A DNA stretch of 13,348 bases from Elusimicrobiota bacterium. GTDB taxonomy: Bacteria; CG03; SLGR01. The notes under the pieces are model-generated. The model was not told the DNA's origin. It saw nothing but the letters and a program-made list of their open reading frames with translations, and ran no database searches. Both the position numbers and the translations under genes were made by a program. Positions within the stretch are counted from its first letter, which is position 1, and the number at the start of each line of letters is the position of its first letter. Location: positions 1 through 13,348 of the forward strand of contig JAAZFS010000106.1 of NCBI GenBank assembly GCA_012511615.1, read 5' to 3'. This document shows positions 1 through 6,139 of the stretch, piece after piece.

Positions 1-73
1 CTTCTAGGAGCCTCTTGCGAGCATCTTTTCGTGCGCTAAGAATTATGCGTTTAGCTTTTGTTTCCCTCTTCAT
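1..73 (-). CDS. N-terminal fragment of an unidentified gene running off the window edge
   Basis: An ATG at 73-71 opens a reading frame that stays open for 24 codons to the window edge. The encoded start (MKRETKAKRIILSARKD...) is strongly basic and helix-forming. I do not recognise a family from so short a piece. No Shine-Dalgarno sequence precedes the ATG; instead an alternating TA run (75-89) and a TATAAT-like hexamer (88-93) lie directly upstream, which would give a leader of under about 10 nt if used. It follows the tRNA-Asp gene and a candidate terminator in the same direction. It could be spurious. Confidence 0.3.
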   Translation of the reverse strand, partial: MKRETKAKRIILSARKDARKRLLE

Positions 74-74
74 G

Positions 75-89
75 TATATATATATATAT
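75..89. repeat. Short TA dinucleotide run
   Basis: Fifteen bases of alternating T and A lie just upstream of the ATG at 73. It is a simple-sequence tract in a promoter-like position. Length variation here could change promoter or leader geometry, but nothing shows that it does. Confidence 0.6.
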
Positions 90-109
90 TATAAGTTATT
101 ACTTGGCGC

Positions 110-160
110 AAAAAATAATCCCGGACAGCTCTCTCTTTTTGATAGATGCCGCCCGACATT
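110..160 (-). terminator. Candidate intrinsic terminator after tRNA-Asp
   Basis: On the minus strand, TCGGGCGGC (near 157-149) can pair with GCTGTCCGG (near 129-121) as nine base pairs, three of them G-U. A G-G mismatch and three A-T pairs outside extend the stem. The loop is about 18 nt. The 3' arm is followed by ATTATTTTTT. Position, about 65 nt after the tRNA 3' end, and the U-rich tail suit termination of the tRNA transcript. The wobble pairs and long loop make it only moderately convincing. Confidence 0.4.
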
Positions 161-226
161 TTAATTTTCCCGGATTTTCAGCGATTCCGGCCGCCTGAGA
201 CTACCGACCCTAAAAAGACAGATAAA

Positions 227-304
227 TGGCGGGGTGGACGAGACTCGAACTCGCGACCTCTGGCTTGACAGGCCAGCGTTCTAACCAAACTGAACTACCA
301 CCCC
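227..304 (-). tRNA. tRNA-Asp (anticodon GUC)
   Basis: The minus strand folds as a standard cloverleaf. The acceptor stem is GGGGTGG (304-298) paired with CCACCCC (237-231). The D arm has GTTC/GAAC, the anticodon stem is CTGGC/GCCAG around loop CTGTCAA (anticodon GTC), and the T arm carries TTCGAGT. The discriminator base is G (230), as expected for tRNA-Asp, and the CCA end is encoded in the DNA (229-227). A consensus-like promoter stands just upstream (336-364). It is transcribed independently of btuB, which ends at 434 and has its own terminator. Confidence 0.97.
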
Positions 305-335
305 ATTTAAAGGGTTTTTGTGCTTAATTAGCTTG

Positions 336-364
336 ATTATACAAAAAAAAATATTTTTTGTAAA
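336..364 (-). promoter_or_regulatory. sigma70-type promoter of tRNA-Asp
   Basis: On the minus strand TTTACA (364-359) and TATAAT (341-336) are separated by exactly 17 bases: a perfect -10 and a five-of-six -35. Transcription would start near 329, about 25 nt before the mature tRNA 5' end at 304. It lies between the btuB terminator and the tRNA. Confidence 0.8.
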
Positions 365-392
365 ACTCCTAATTCTTATACTTATTTAATCA

Positions 393-417
393 GAAAAAAA
401 CAAGCCTAAACCCTTGT
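393..417 (-). terminator. Intrinsic terminator of the B12 uptake operon
   Basis: Downstream of the btuB stop, ACAAG (417-413) pairs with CTTGT (404-400) around an 8-nt loop and runs straight into a T-rich tail (TTTTTTTC). The stem is short (5 bp), but the U tract and the position, 17 nt after the stop codon and before the tRNA promoter, support a terminator. Confidence 0.55.
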
Positions 418-433
418 GGCACATAAATTATAA

Positions 434-2452
434 TTAAAAGTTTCCCTGCAAGTTTAGAAACCAATTTCTGCCAGGTGCAGGATAATAACCACCCCGACTT
501 ATAAAGCTGTATTTTTTATCAAAAACATTCCTAATTCCAAAGCTTAATTTGAAGCATGAAGATAGGTCAGCCTTTAGCCCTGCATCTACAAGTGTGCGGG
601 CAGGAATCTTGTCTTTCTGATTGGCATAATCCCCTCCCTCATAAGTCTCTCCAGAATAAGATCCGCTCAATCTAAGATTCAGCCGATTAAACAAGGCATA
701 ATTCAGGGATGCCGAATACTCATTCACTGCCGTTAGGGGTACAAAATTACCCTTATTTTCTCCACTATCAAAGACAGTTTTCCCCAAGCAAGCACCAGCC
801 CGTAGGGTGATTTTTTCATTAGGCATTAGAGTCAAACTTCCCTCAATGCCGTCTCTAAGCGTATTATCCATATTTACATTTTTATATAGACTATCATCCC
901 AGGCAACCATATCGCTTATCAACCTTCGGTATAGAGAAATATCTAAGAGAGCAAGATTTCTCAAGGCTAAATTTACCCCAGCCTCAGCTGAATAACCTCC
1001 CTCTGGATTAAGATTGGCAAAAAAACTATCTCCAAAGCCCTGATAGGAAGCCTGCTCGTCGGAAGCAGGATATCTGTAATGTGTGGCCGCTGAAGAGTAT
1101 AGTCTAACCCCAGAAACAGGCAGATAGACAAGACCAACGCTCATAGCCTGACCAGCATGGCTTTTTTCTCCATCAGCAGCACCTGAATCTTGCTTAATAT
1201 TTATCTCCGCTGACTCATATCGGTAGCCAGCCGTAAGAAGCAGGTTTTTCGTAAGCCCGGCTTCCCCATAAGCATAGGCACCGTAGACTGGCATTCTTAT
1301 TTTTAGGGACCCAGTAGGTGTATCTCTTTGAGACGAACTAAATCTGTCAGCAACGAGACTCTCCATACTCACCTCTCCCCCTAGGCTTAGTTCATTAAGA
1401 AAAGAGGAACCTAATGGAATTATGCTTATTGTTGGACTAAAGTTTCCTCTTTTTAGGTGACGGTCAGCAAAAGACGGATATGATGCCATATCCATCTCTT
1501 CCATACGATCTGAATAGCCCCCACTTATCAACAAAGTAACTAGCCTAGATAGGGGGATATCCAGCTCTGTCGAGCAACGAAAAACCTTCTCTCCGGCCTC
1601 ATCTGCCTTATTCTCTCTTCTAACCGAATTCGGATAGTCGCTCCAATCCGTATAAAGTGCCTGCCTCCTGTCTTCTTTTACTTCCTCAGCAGAAAGAGAG
1701 CCGGGCATTTCGTAAAATGAATCTCCATATGAAAGACTCAGCGCAGCCTGGCTAAAGCCTGGGATAGATTTCGACATAAGTCTCAAGCTGGCACCCTTAG
1801 ACTCCGAGGCACTCCTCTTGCGATAACCATCTTCCTTAAGATAGTTTCCGGTGATTTCAAAAGCCAAGTTTTCCATATTCCGATTGTAAGCCAAACGGCC
1901 CCCATACAAGCCATAACTTCCTGAAAAAGCCTCATAATTAAAAGGAGACTCACCCGTCTTTTGTTTTTTGGTAATAATATTAATTACTCCACCGGCAGAA
2001 TTATTTCCGTGAATAACGGCCGAGGCACCCCGAATAACTTCAATTTTCTCTACAGAACTAAGCGGGATTTCCAGCCAATTTATGCCTCCCATATCTGTCC
2101 TATTCATTCTCTGTCCATCCACAAGAACCAGGGTTCTCAAATGGGCACTCTCTCCAAGCCCTCTGGAATCTACCGTACCGCGACCGCTGGAGCCTGTAAT
2201 ATTGGTTTGACTGATCCCCAAAAGCTCTGATAGGGCTTGATCCACTGTAACAGCACCGCTTGTTTTTATGTCCTCCTCATTCAAAAGACTAACAGCACCA
2301 GGCCAGCGAAAAGCACTGATACCCCTCTTAACAGGAGTCACCAAAACCTCTCCCATATCACCCATATAGGTTCTTTCTTGGGCCTGCAAAAATGATGTAG
2401 TAAGAAGTCCCATAACTATCGATAGAATTAGTGTTTTTTTCGTGTTTTTCAT
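434..2452 (-). CDS. btuB: TonB-dependent outer-membrane receptor for cobalamin (BtuB-like)
   Basis: The 672-residue product imports corrinoids across the outer membrane using TonB energy. It has a Sec signal peptide (about residues 1-24, ending SFLQA), then a TonB-box-like stretch (EVLVTPVKR). The plug domain follows (about 45-165), with typical LVLVDGQRMN, IEVIRGASAVIHG and GGVINIITKK motifs. A barrel of roughly 500 residues ends in the C-terminal phenylalanine expected by the BAM machinery (LNLQGNF). The plug/barrel layout identifies the receptor family. The cobalamin assignment rests on context: it is the last gene of a btuF-btuC-btuD operon and has its own cobalamin-riboswitch-like leader. 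AGGAGA lies 6 nt before the ATG. TonB, ExbB and ExbD are not in the window. Confidence 0.9.
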   Translation of the reverse strand: MKNTKKTLILSIVMGLLTTSFLQAQERTYMGDMGEVLVTPVKRGISAFRWPGAVSLLNEEDIKTSGAVTVDQALSELLGISQTNITGSSGRGTVDSRGLGESAHLRTLVLVDGQRMNRTDMGGINWLEIPLSSVEKIEVIRGASAVIHGNNSAGGVINIITKKQKTGESPFNYEAFSGSYGLYGGRLAYNRNMENLAFEITGNYLKEDGYRKRSASESKGASLRLMSKSIPGFSQAALSLSYGDSFYEMPGSLSAEEVKEDRRQALYTDWSDYPNSVRRENKADEAGEKVFRCSTELDIPLSRLVTLLISGGYSDRMEEMDMASYPSFADRHLKRGNFSPTISIIPLGSSFLNELSLGGEVSMESLVADRFSSSQRDTPTGSLKIRMPVYGAYAYGEAGLTKNLLLTAGYRYESAEINIKQDSGAADGEKSHAGQAMSVGLVYLPVSGVRLYSSAATHYRYPASDEQASYQGFGDSFFANLNPEGGYSAEAGVNLALRNLALLDISLYRRLISDMVAWDDSLYKNVNMDNTLRDGIEGSLTLMPNEKITLRAGACLGKTVFDSGENKGNFVPLTAVNEYSASLNYALFNRLNLRLSGSYSGETYEGGDYANQKDKIPARTLVDAGLKADLSSCFKLSFGIRNVFDKKYSFISRGGYYPAPGRNWFLNLQGNF

Positions 2453-2458
2453 GTTTTT

Positions 2459-2464
2459 TCTCCT
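2459..2464 (-). promoter_or_regulatory. Shine-Dalgarno site of btuB
   Basis: AGGAGA lies 6 nt upstream of the btuB ATG. The adjoining ACCAG (2467-2463), which overlaps it, is complementary to CUGGU (2525-2521) in the upstream riboswitch-like leader, so ligand-controlled masking of this site is plausible. Confidence 0.6.
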
Positions 2465-2476
2465 GGTGAATACTTA

Positions 2477-2566
2477 CGGCCAAACAATAGTCTGGGCTCA
2501 CGCTTAGACGCATTACCATTACCAGTTAGCGGGAGGAATCCCACCTCCACTTCCCCTGCCTGGCCG
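2477..2566 (-). promoter_or_regulatory. Divergent cobalamin riboswitch in front of btuB
   Basis: This leader sits between btuD and btuB. Its ends close as CGGCCA (2566-2561) with TGGCCG (2482-2477). Inside are features shared with the clear cobalamin aptamer upstream of btuF. These are GGGGAAGT, a stem-loop (GGAGG...CCTCC), CCCGCTAACTGGTAA (compare CCCGCAACGGTAA), and AGCCCAGACTA (compare AGCCCGACTA). The order and spacing fit the cobalamin family. The central junction is altered, and ATTG replaces the usual ACCTG at the 3' core. CUGGU in the L5-like segment can pair with ACCAG at the btuB Shine-Dalgarno site. No U-tract terminator follows, so control would be translational. Confidence 0.6.
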
Positions 2567-2591
2567 AATCAATTTCCTTGGTTTTTCTCCT

Positions 2592-3350
2592 TTATTTTCC
2601 TGTACTTACATATAGTCCTGTTTTTCCATTCTCCACTGTAAAGGCTACACCGTAAACCTCTTTAAGAAGCTCCGGATTAAGAATTTCCTTGGGAGCTCCC
2701 TGAGCGTATATGCGACCTTTTTTCATAAGAATAAGATTTTCACAATAGTTACTAGCAGCGGTTAAATCATGCATCACAGCCAGCAAAGTCTTTCCTCTTT
2801 CTACAAGGCGGACAAGCAGATCATATACCCTAGAGGCCTGGGCTGGATCCAGGTGTGAAGCAGGCTCATCCAAGAGCATAAACGGAGTGTCCTGAGAGAT
2901 TGCCCTGGCAAGAAGAACCAACTGCCTCTGACCGCTAGAGAGCTCTGTAATACTTCTATTGGCAAGCTCAAGACAGCCCGCATCGTTCATGGCCTCCTCT
3001 GCTATTTCCTGATCTTTTTTACTGTAAGGCGCAAAACGGCCGATATGCGGATTTCTTCCCATCATAACTATCTCTCTTACAGAAAAAGGGAAACCGCTAT
3101 GAAACTCCGCAGGTATATGCGAAATTAGCCTTCCTCGATCAAGCGCAGATAAATCTTCGGAACTTTTCCCAAAGATTTTGAGACTGCCCGTTTCAAGTGG
3201 GATGACGCCACCCAAGGCTCTGATTAGGGTAGTTTTGCCACTAGCATTTGGCCCAGCCAACACGTAGAATGTTTTTCTTTTCAATTGAAGATTGATATTT
3301 TCAAGTTTGAAATTTGTATAACCAGCGCTGATGGATTTTGCCTGAATCAT
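2592..3350 (-). CDS. btuD: Cobalamin ABC transporter ATPase (BtuD-like)
   Basis: This 252-residue cytoplasmic ATPase powers B12 (or a related corrinoid or metallophore) import through BtuC. Visible motifs are Walker A GPNASGKTT (33-41), ABC signature LSSGQ (137-141), Walker B FMLLDE (157-162), D-loop SHLD and the H-loop histidine (H194, in VMHD). The size is normal for the FecE/BtuD family. The ATG overlaps the btuC stop as ATGA (3347-3350), so the pair is translationally coupled. One oddity is that the Q-loop, usually (V/L)PQ in this family, reads IPAE (about 79-82), with alanine where the magnesium-contacting glutamine normally sits. Substrate is inferred from the riboswitch and the flanking btuF and btuB genes. 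Confidence 0.88.
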   Translation of the reverse strand: MIQAKSISAGYTNFKLENINLQLKRKTFYVLAGPNASGKTTLIRALGGVIPLETGSLKIFGKSSEDLSALDRGRLISHIPAEFHSGFPFSVREIVMMGRNPHIGRFAPYSKKDQEIAEEAMNDAGCLELANRSITELSSGQRQLVLLARAISQDTPFMLLDEPASHLDPAQASRVYDLLVRLVERGKTLLAVMHDLTAASNYCENLILMKKGRIYAQGAPKEILNPELLKEVYGVAFTVENGKTGLYVSTGK

Positions 3351-4276
3351 TTGCCTTTCACCAATAGATAGAGGAAAAACGGAGCACCAGCAAATGCGGT
3401 TATAACTCCTACCGGAAGTTCCACCGGAGCTGCGACTAATCTTGCGGCGCTATCGCACAAGACAAGCATACCCGCCCCCAGTATGGCAGACAGGGGAATA
3501 AGTTTTCTATGGCCAGCACCAGAAATTATTCGAACAATATGAGGCACTATCAGTCCAGCAAAACCTATGATACCTGCAGCAGATACGGCACCGGCAACAG
3601 CTACTGCAACAGTAAATAAAAGTAGCCTGCCTGTCCGAGAAGGATCTACACCAAGAAAAGCCGCCTCTTCATCTCCCAAGGAAATTAAATCGAGTTCTCT
3701 GGAATAATAGAGAGATACTCCGCCAACTAAAGCCAAGCCTAGACTGACAGATATAATCCCAATCAGAGTGGGATTCTGTAGGCTTCCGGTAAGAAAGAAA
3801 AGAATGCTATATGCACTCTCGCGACTAAAGACCATTATTAATAGAACAATAGAAGATAGTAATGAGGTAAGAGTCACTCCTGCCAAAATCAGCGTATGGG
3901 GTGATTTTCTTCTAGAAAAAGAGGCAATCATATAAACGACTCCGGTGGCGGCTATACCTCCTGCAAAGGCAAAAAAAGGGCGTAAAACAATCGCCCCCAT
4001 AAAGGAAGCCAAAACCGCTCCAAGTGCCGCTCCCGCCGAGGTGCCAGTGATATAGGGCTCAGCCTTTGGGTTTTTCATTATAGCCTGAAGGACGGCCCCT
4101 GATACGGCCAGGCAAGCCCCAACAAGAAGTCCAAGGAGAACCCTGGGTGCACGAAGGTTCCAGAAAATATATGGATCATTTGCTGCAACCCCCAAAAAAA
4201 GAGAGATAAAGGCTGCACCTGCAGCAAATATGGTAAAATACAGAAATAGTCTGACAGTTTTTTTACTCATCAGCAT
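3347..4276 (-). CDS. btuC: Cobalamin ABC transporter permease (BtuC-like, FecCD family)
   Basis: A 309-residue polytopic inner-membrane protein with about nine or ten hydrophobic segments. It begins with a helix near 8-28, then carries the family sequences RAPRVLLGLLVGACLAVSG (about 43-61) and NPKAEPYITGTSAGAALGA, the cytoplasmic coupling region EAAFLGVDPSRT, and IIGFAGLIVPHIVR near 235. These are hallmarks of FecCD/BtuC permeases, which dimerise and dock on the ATPase. The ATG at 4276 overlaps the btuF end by 14 nt; a second in-frame ATG two codons later (4270) is an equally possible start. The stop overlaps the btuD start. It is slightly shorter than E. coli BtuC but has no evident gap. Confidence 0.9.
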   Translation of the reverse strand: MLMSKKTVRLFLYFTIFAAGAAFISLFLGVAANDPYIFWNLRAPRVLLGLLVGACLAVSGAVLQAIMKNPKAEPYITGTSAGAALGAVLASFMGAIVLRPFFAFAGGIAATGVVYMIASFSRRKSPHTLILAGVTLTSLLSSIVLLIMVFSRESAYSILFFLTGSLQNPTLIGIISVSLGLALVGGVSLYYSRELDLISLGDEEAAFLGVDPSRTGRLLLFTVAVAVAGAVSAAGIIGFAGLIVPHIVRIISGAGHRKLIPLSAILGAGMLVLCDSAARLVAAPVELPVGVITAFAGAPFFLYLLVKGK

Positions 4277-5105
4277 ATTGACTAATTATTGCAGCAAGTT
4301 CACCTACTGCCTCATAAACCCTAGGCCCCGGCCGAATGTAAACATCTGGATTCTCAACACTTACAATCTTAACCCCGGCTCCTTTTGGTCCAAGACTGTG
4401 CCTTAGCCTTTCTTCTCGTCCGCGCTGCGGCTCTAATAGAAGAATTATGTCGGGAGAGCTTTTTATAAGATATTCATAGCCAGTAACAAAATAATCTTTA
4501 CCCAAATCAGCTGCATTAATTCCACCGGAGAGCTCAATTATCCCATCTATATAACTCTTTTTTCCGGCGGCCATCATGGGATCTACTGAAATTTCAGCAT
4601 AAATCCGCGGTGAATTTTGAGAAGAGAGGACTGACAACTCTTCAAGTTTTTTCTCCAAACTGATAAGAGCTAATGAGGCCTGACTAGTTCGGCCGGTCGC
4701 CTCTCCTATTAAGGTGAAAGATTCCAAAAGTTCTTCTATTGTATGAGGAGAGATGCTGATAATATTAAAGCCCAGTCTCTTTAACTTTTCAGTTTGGAGA
4801 GCCTGAGGAGCTCCAGCGGAAAAAACAATTTCTGGATTTAAGGAAGAAATAAGTTCTACTGAAGGAGCATCAAAACTTCCTATGATTGGCTTATTCAAGG
4901 CCTCGGGAGGCCAATTGCAAAAATCCGTACGGGCCAAAAGTTTTTCCTCTACTCCGATAGCGTATATTATTTCCGTAACTGCAGGAGATAAGGAAATATA
5001 TCCGGCCGCCTCTGGCCGTGATGGGCCACATGCTGAAATAGATAAGAAAGAATATAAAAAACCCGCGAAAATACATCCGCGGGAAATAAAAGCCAGTTTT
5101 TTAAT
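4263..5105 (-). CDS. btuF: Cobalamin-binding lipoprotein (BtuF-like) with probable AUU start
   Basis: A 280-residue periplasmic corrinoid-binding protein that delivers ligand to BtuCD. Reading from ATT at 5105 gives MKKLAFISRGC..., a hydrophobic core and lipobox ISAC (Cys26). The family's N-terminal lobe follows: YISLSPAVTEIIYAIG, then TDFCNWPPEAL. The class-III binding-protein fold continues with LNPEIVFSAG, a long inter-lobe helix, and a C-terminal lobe (SPDIILLLEPQ...). No ATG, GTG or TTG lies in frame before TTG at 4937, which would remove the signal peptide and the conserved first strand. GGAGG ends exactly 8 nt before the ATT, so I place the start there; CTG at 5096 is a weaker alternative. 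An intrinsic terminator (5056-5083) lies inside the signal-peptide codons. It overlaps btuC and follows a cobalamin riboswitch. Function is firm; the start codon is inferred. Confidence 0.8.
   Translation of the reverse strand: MKKLAFISRGCIFAGFLYSFLSISACGPSRPEAAGYISLSPAVTEIIYAIGVEEKLLARTDFCNWPPEALNKPIIGSFDAPSVELISSLNPEIVFSAGAPQALQTEKLKRLGFNIISISPHTIEELLESFTLIGEATGRTSQASLALISLEKKLEELSVLSSQNSPRIYAEISVDPMMAAGKKSYIDGIIELSGGINAADLGKDYFVTGYEYLIKSSPDIILLLEPQRGREERLRHSLGPKGAGVKIVSVENPDVYIRPGPRVYEAVGELAAIISQYADE
5056..5083 (-). terminator. Intrinsic terminator inside the btuF signal-peptide codons
   Basis: CCCGCG (5083-5078) and CGCGGG (5067-5062) form six G-C pairs around a 10-nt loop, followed directly by TTTTTT (5061-5056). 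This has every feature of a rho-independent terminator. It stands about 50 nt after the riboswitch aptamer, the usual place for an expression platform. But it lies within the btuF reading frame, over codons 8 to 17 of the signal peptide. Confidence 0.75.
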
Positions 5106-5113
5106 ATCGGTTA

Positions 5114-5118
5114 CCTCC
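5114..5118 (-). promoter_or_regulatory. Shine-Dalgarno site that decides the btuF start
   Basis: GGAGG is followed after 8 nt by ATT (5105-5103), in frame with the BtuF lipoprotein signal. The overlapping GGTAACCG (5115-5108) can pair with CGGTAACC (5161-5154) in the aptamer, seven of eight positions matching around one A-A mismatch. The riboswitch therefore appears to control this site. Confidence 0.75.
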
Positions 5119-5132
5119 CTCGAAGTTTTCTA

Positions 5133-5205
5133 TCGCCGGCAGGTAGTCGGGCTGGTTACCGTTGCGGGGCAGCGTCCGGATTTACGGAACTTCCCCTGCA
5201 GGCGA
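5133..5205 (-). promoter_or_regulatory. Cobalamin riboswitch controlling btuFCD
   Basis: The minus strand carries the conserved cobalamin aptamer core in order. The closing helix is TCGCC (5205-5201) with GGCGA (5137-5133). Inside it are CAGGGGAAGT, a CCGTAAATCCGG stem-loop, GCTGCCCCGCAACGGTAA, and the B12-box-like AGCCCGACTACCTGCC. It is compact, about 73 nt, with no peripheral domain between the CCCGCAACGG segment and the B12 box. A sigma70 promoter starts transcription a few bases upstream. Downstream lie both a maskable Shine-Dalgarno site and an intrinsic terminator. High cobalamin is expected to repress btuF and the genes behind it. Confidence 0.92.
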
Positions 5206-5220
5206 GCTAAATCTAGATTT

Positions 5221-5249
5221 ACTATATTAGTCTATGAGACCAATGTCAA
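5221..5249 (-). promoter_or_regulatory. sigma70-type promoter of the B12 uptake operon
   Basis: TTGACA (5249-5244), a 17-base spacer, and TATAGT (5226-5221) on the minus strand: a perfect -35 and a five-of-six -10. The predicted start, near 5214, is about ten bases before the riboswitch closing helix at 5205, so the aptamer begins almost at the 5' end of the RNA. Confidence 0.85.
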
Positions 5250-5259
5250 CTTGTCACAC

Positions 5260-5275
5260 CCCTAATTTAATAGGG
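5260..5275. repeat. Small inverted repeat after the PHP gene
   Basis: CCCTA (5260-5264) and TAGGG (5271-5275) frame a 6-nt AT loop just beyond the stop of the PHP-domain gene (5283). On the plus strand it is followed by ATATTTTT and looks like a weak terminator. On the minus strand, where the genes are, no U tract follows. It might still help to end the upstream transcript, but the evidence is thin. Confidence 0.3.
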
Positions 5276-5282
5276 ATATTTT

Positions 5283-6134
5283 TCACTCCATTATTCGTCT
5301 GTTTTTTCTCTCTCTCCCTAGTTTCTCTTTTTTGAGTGCTTCAACAGCGGCATAGTCAACTTCTATACTTCCAATGGGAGCGGTCTCTGTAGGGCCACCG
5401 TGAAAATCTGACCCCCCAGTAACAAGAAGATTGAGCTCAGAGGCAGTTTCTAGAAACCTCCGTGACTGCGAGGCCGTATGCGACGGATGATAGACCTCTA
5501 TTCCAGATAAACCTTTGGATTTCATTCTTTTTAAAAAGGATTTTTGACCGCCACCATAAACCGGATGAGCTATCACGGGTATGCCCCCGGCGCGCTGAAT
5601 CATACTGATTCCTTCCTCCGGGGTAATCCTGAATTTTTCCACAAAAGCTGGTTTGCCCTTAACTAAAAATTTATCAAAGGCAGCCTGCATATTTTCAACC
5701 GCTCCTGAAGAAAGGAGAGCACGGGCAAAATGTGTCCTTCCTATAGCCCCCTCTCCAGCCTGGGAAAAAAGTGCTTCTTCATCAAGTTCAATTCCAAGTT
5801 TTTTTAGACGGTTTATAATCTGATGGGCCCGTCTAACTCGGGCTTGCTGAAAGACCTTTAGCTTTCCCTGAAACCAAGAATTTTCCCAATTTATATAAAA
5901 TCCTAGCATGTGGATTTCTTTTCCCTTATGAACGCAGGAAAGTTCTATGCCAGGAATTATTTCAAGTCCGTATTTTGATCCAACCATAACAGCGCGTTCA
6001 ATACCGTCGGTTATATCATGGTCTGTGATGGCAATGGCTGATAGGCCGGCCCTAACAGCAGTTTCTACTACCTCTTCGGGAGACAGGACTCCATCCGAAT
6101 AGGTAGTATGAATATGAAGATCCACAAATTTCAA
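5283..6134 (-). CDS. PHP-domain metal-dependent phosphoesterase (YciV/RNase AM-like)
   Basis: The 283-residue cytosolic product matches the PHP superfamily throughout. It has HxH at H7/H9 in DLHIHTTYSDG, TDHD (37-40), GIELS with E64, H75 in EIHMLGF, GRTHFARAL (H135), IAHP (H190), YHPSHT (H219), and the C-terminal GSDFH (D243, H245). Together these form the trinuclear metal site. The spacing resembles the TrpH/YciV group, whose members hydrolyse 3',5'-nucleoside bisphosphates or act as 5'-3' RNases; the exact substrate is not visible here. The start is TTG (6134-6132), with GAGGGA about 10 nt upstream; GTG at codon 4 is the alternative. It is the last gene of the run beginning at 9388. Confidence 0.85.
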   Translation of the reverse strand: MKFVDLHIHTTYSDGVLSPEEVVETAVRAGLSAIAITDHDITDGIERAVMVGSKYGLEIIPGIELSCVHKGKEIHMLGFYINWENSWFQGKLKVFQQARVRRAHQIINRLKKLGIELDEEALFSQAGEGAIGRTHFARALLSSGAVENMQAAFDKFLVKGKPAFVEKFRITPEEGISMIQRAGGIPVIAHPVYGGGQKSFLKRMKSKGLSGIEVYHPSHTASQSRRFLETASELNLLVTGGSDFHGGPTETAPIGSIEVDYAAVEALKKEKLGRERKNRRIME

Positions 6135-6139
6135 GAGAT

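Noticed and set aside
4263..4937. TTG at 4937 as the btuF start.
   Set aside because: It would remove the signal peptide, the lipobox and the conserved first strand (YISLSPAVTEI), and no ribosome site precedes it. The frame is open upstream with clear BtuF content.
5055..5061. U UUU UUA, the classic -1 ribosomal slippery heptamer, in phase with the btuF frame.
   Set aside because: A -1 shift leads away from BtuF into an unrelated frame. The T run is better explained as the U tract of the terminator hairpin.
4891..5076. ATG at 5076 opening a hydrophobic frame (MYFRGFFIFF...) on the minus strand.
   Set aside because: It runs out of frame with BtuF, its downstream part is unlike any protein I know, and it has no Shine-Dalgarno site. 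It would only matter if the T6 tract at 5061-5056 were one base shorter, which is kept as the refuting alternative to the AUU start.
5260..5283. Terminator facing the plus strand (CCCTA/TAGGG then ATATTTTT).
   Set aside because: No plus-strand gene precedes it, and for the minus-strand PHP gene the U tract is on the wrong side. Kept only as a small inverted repeat.
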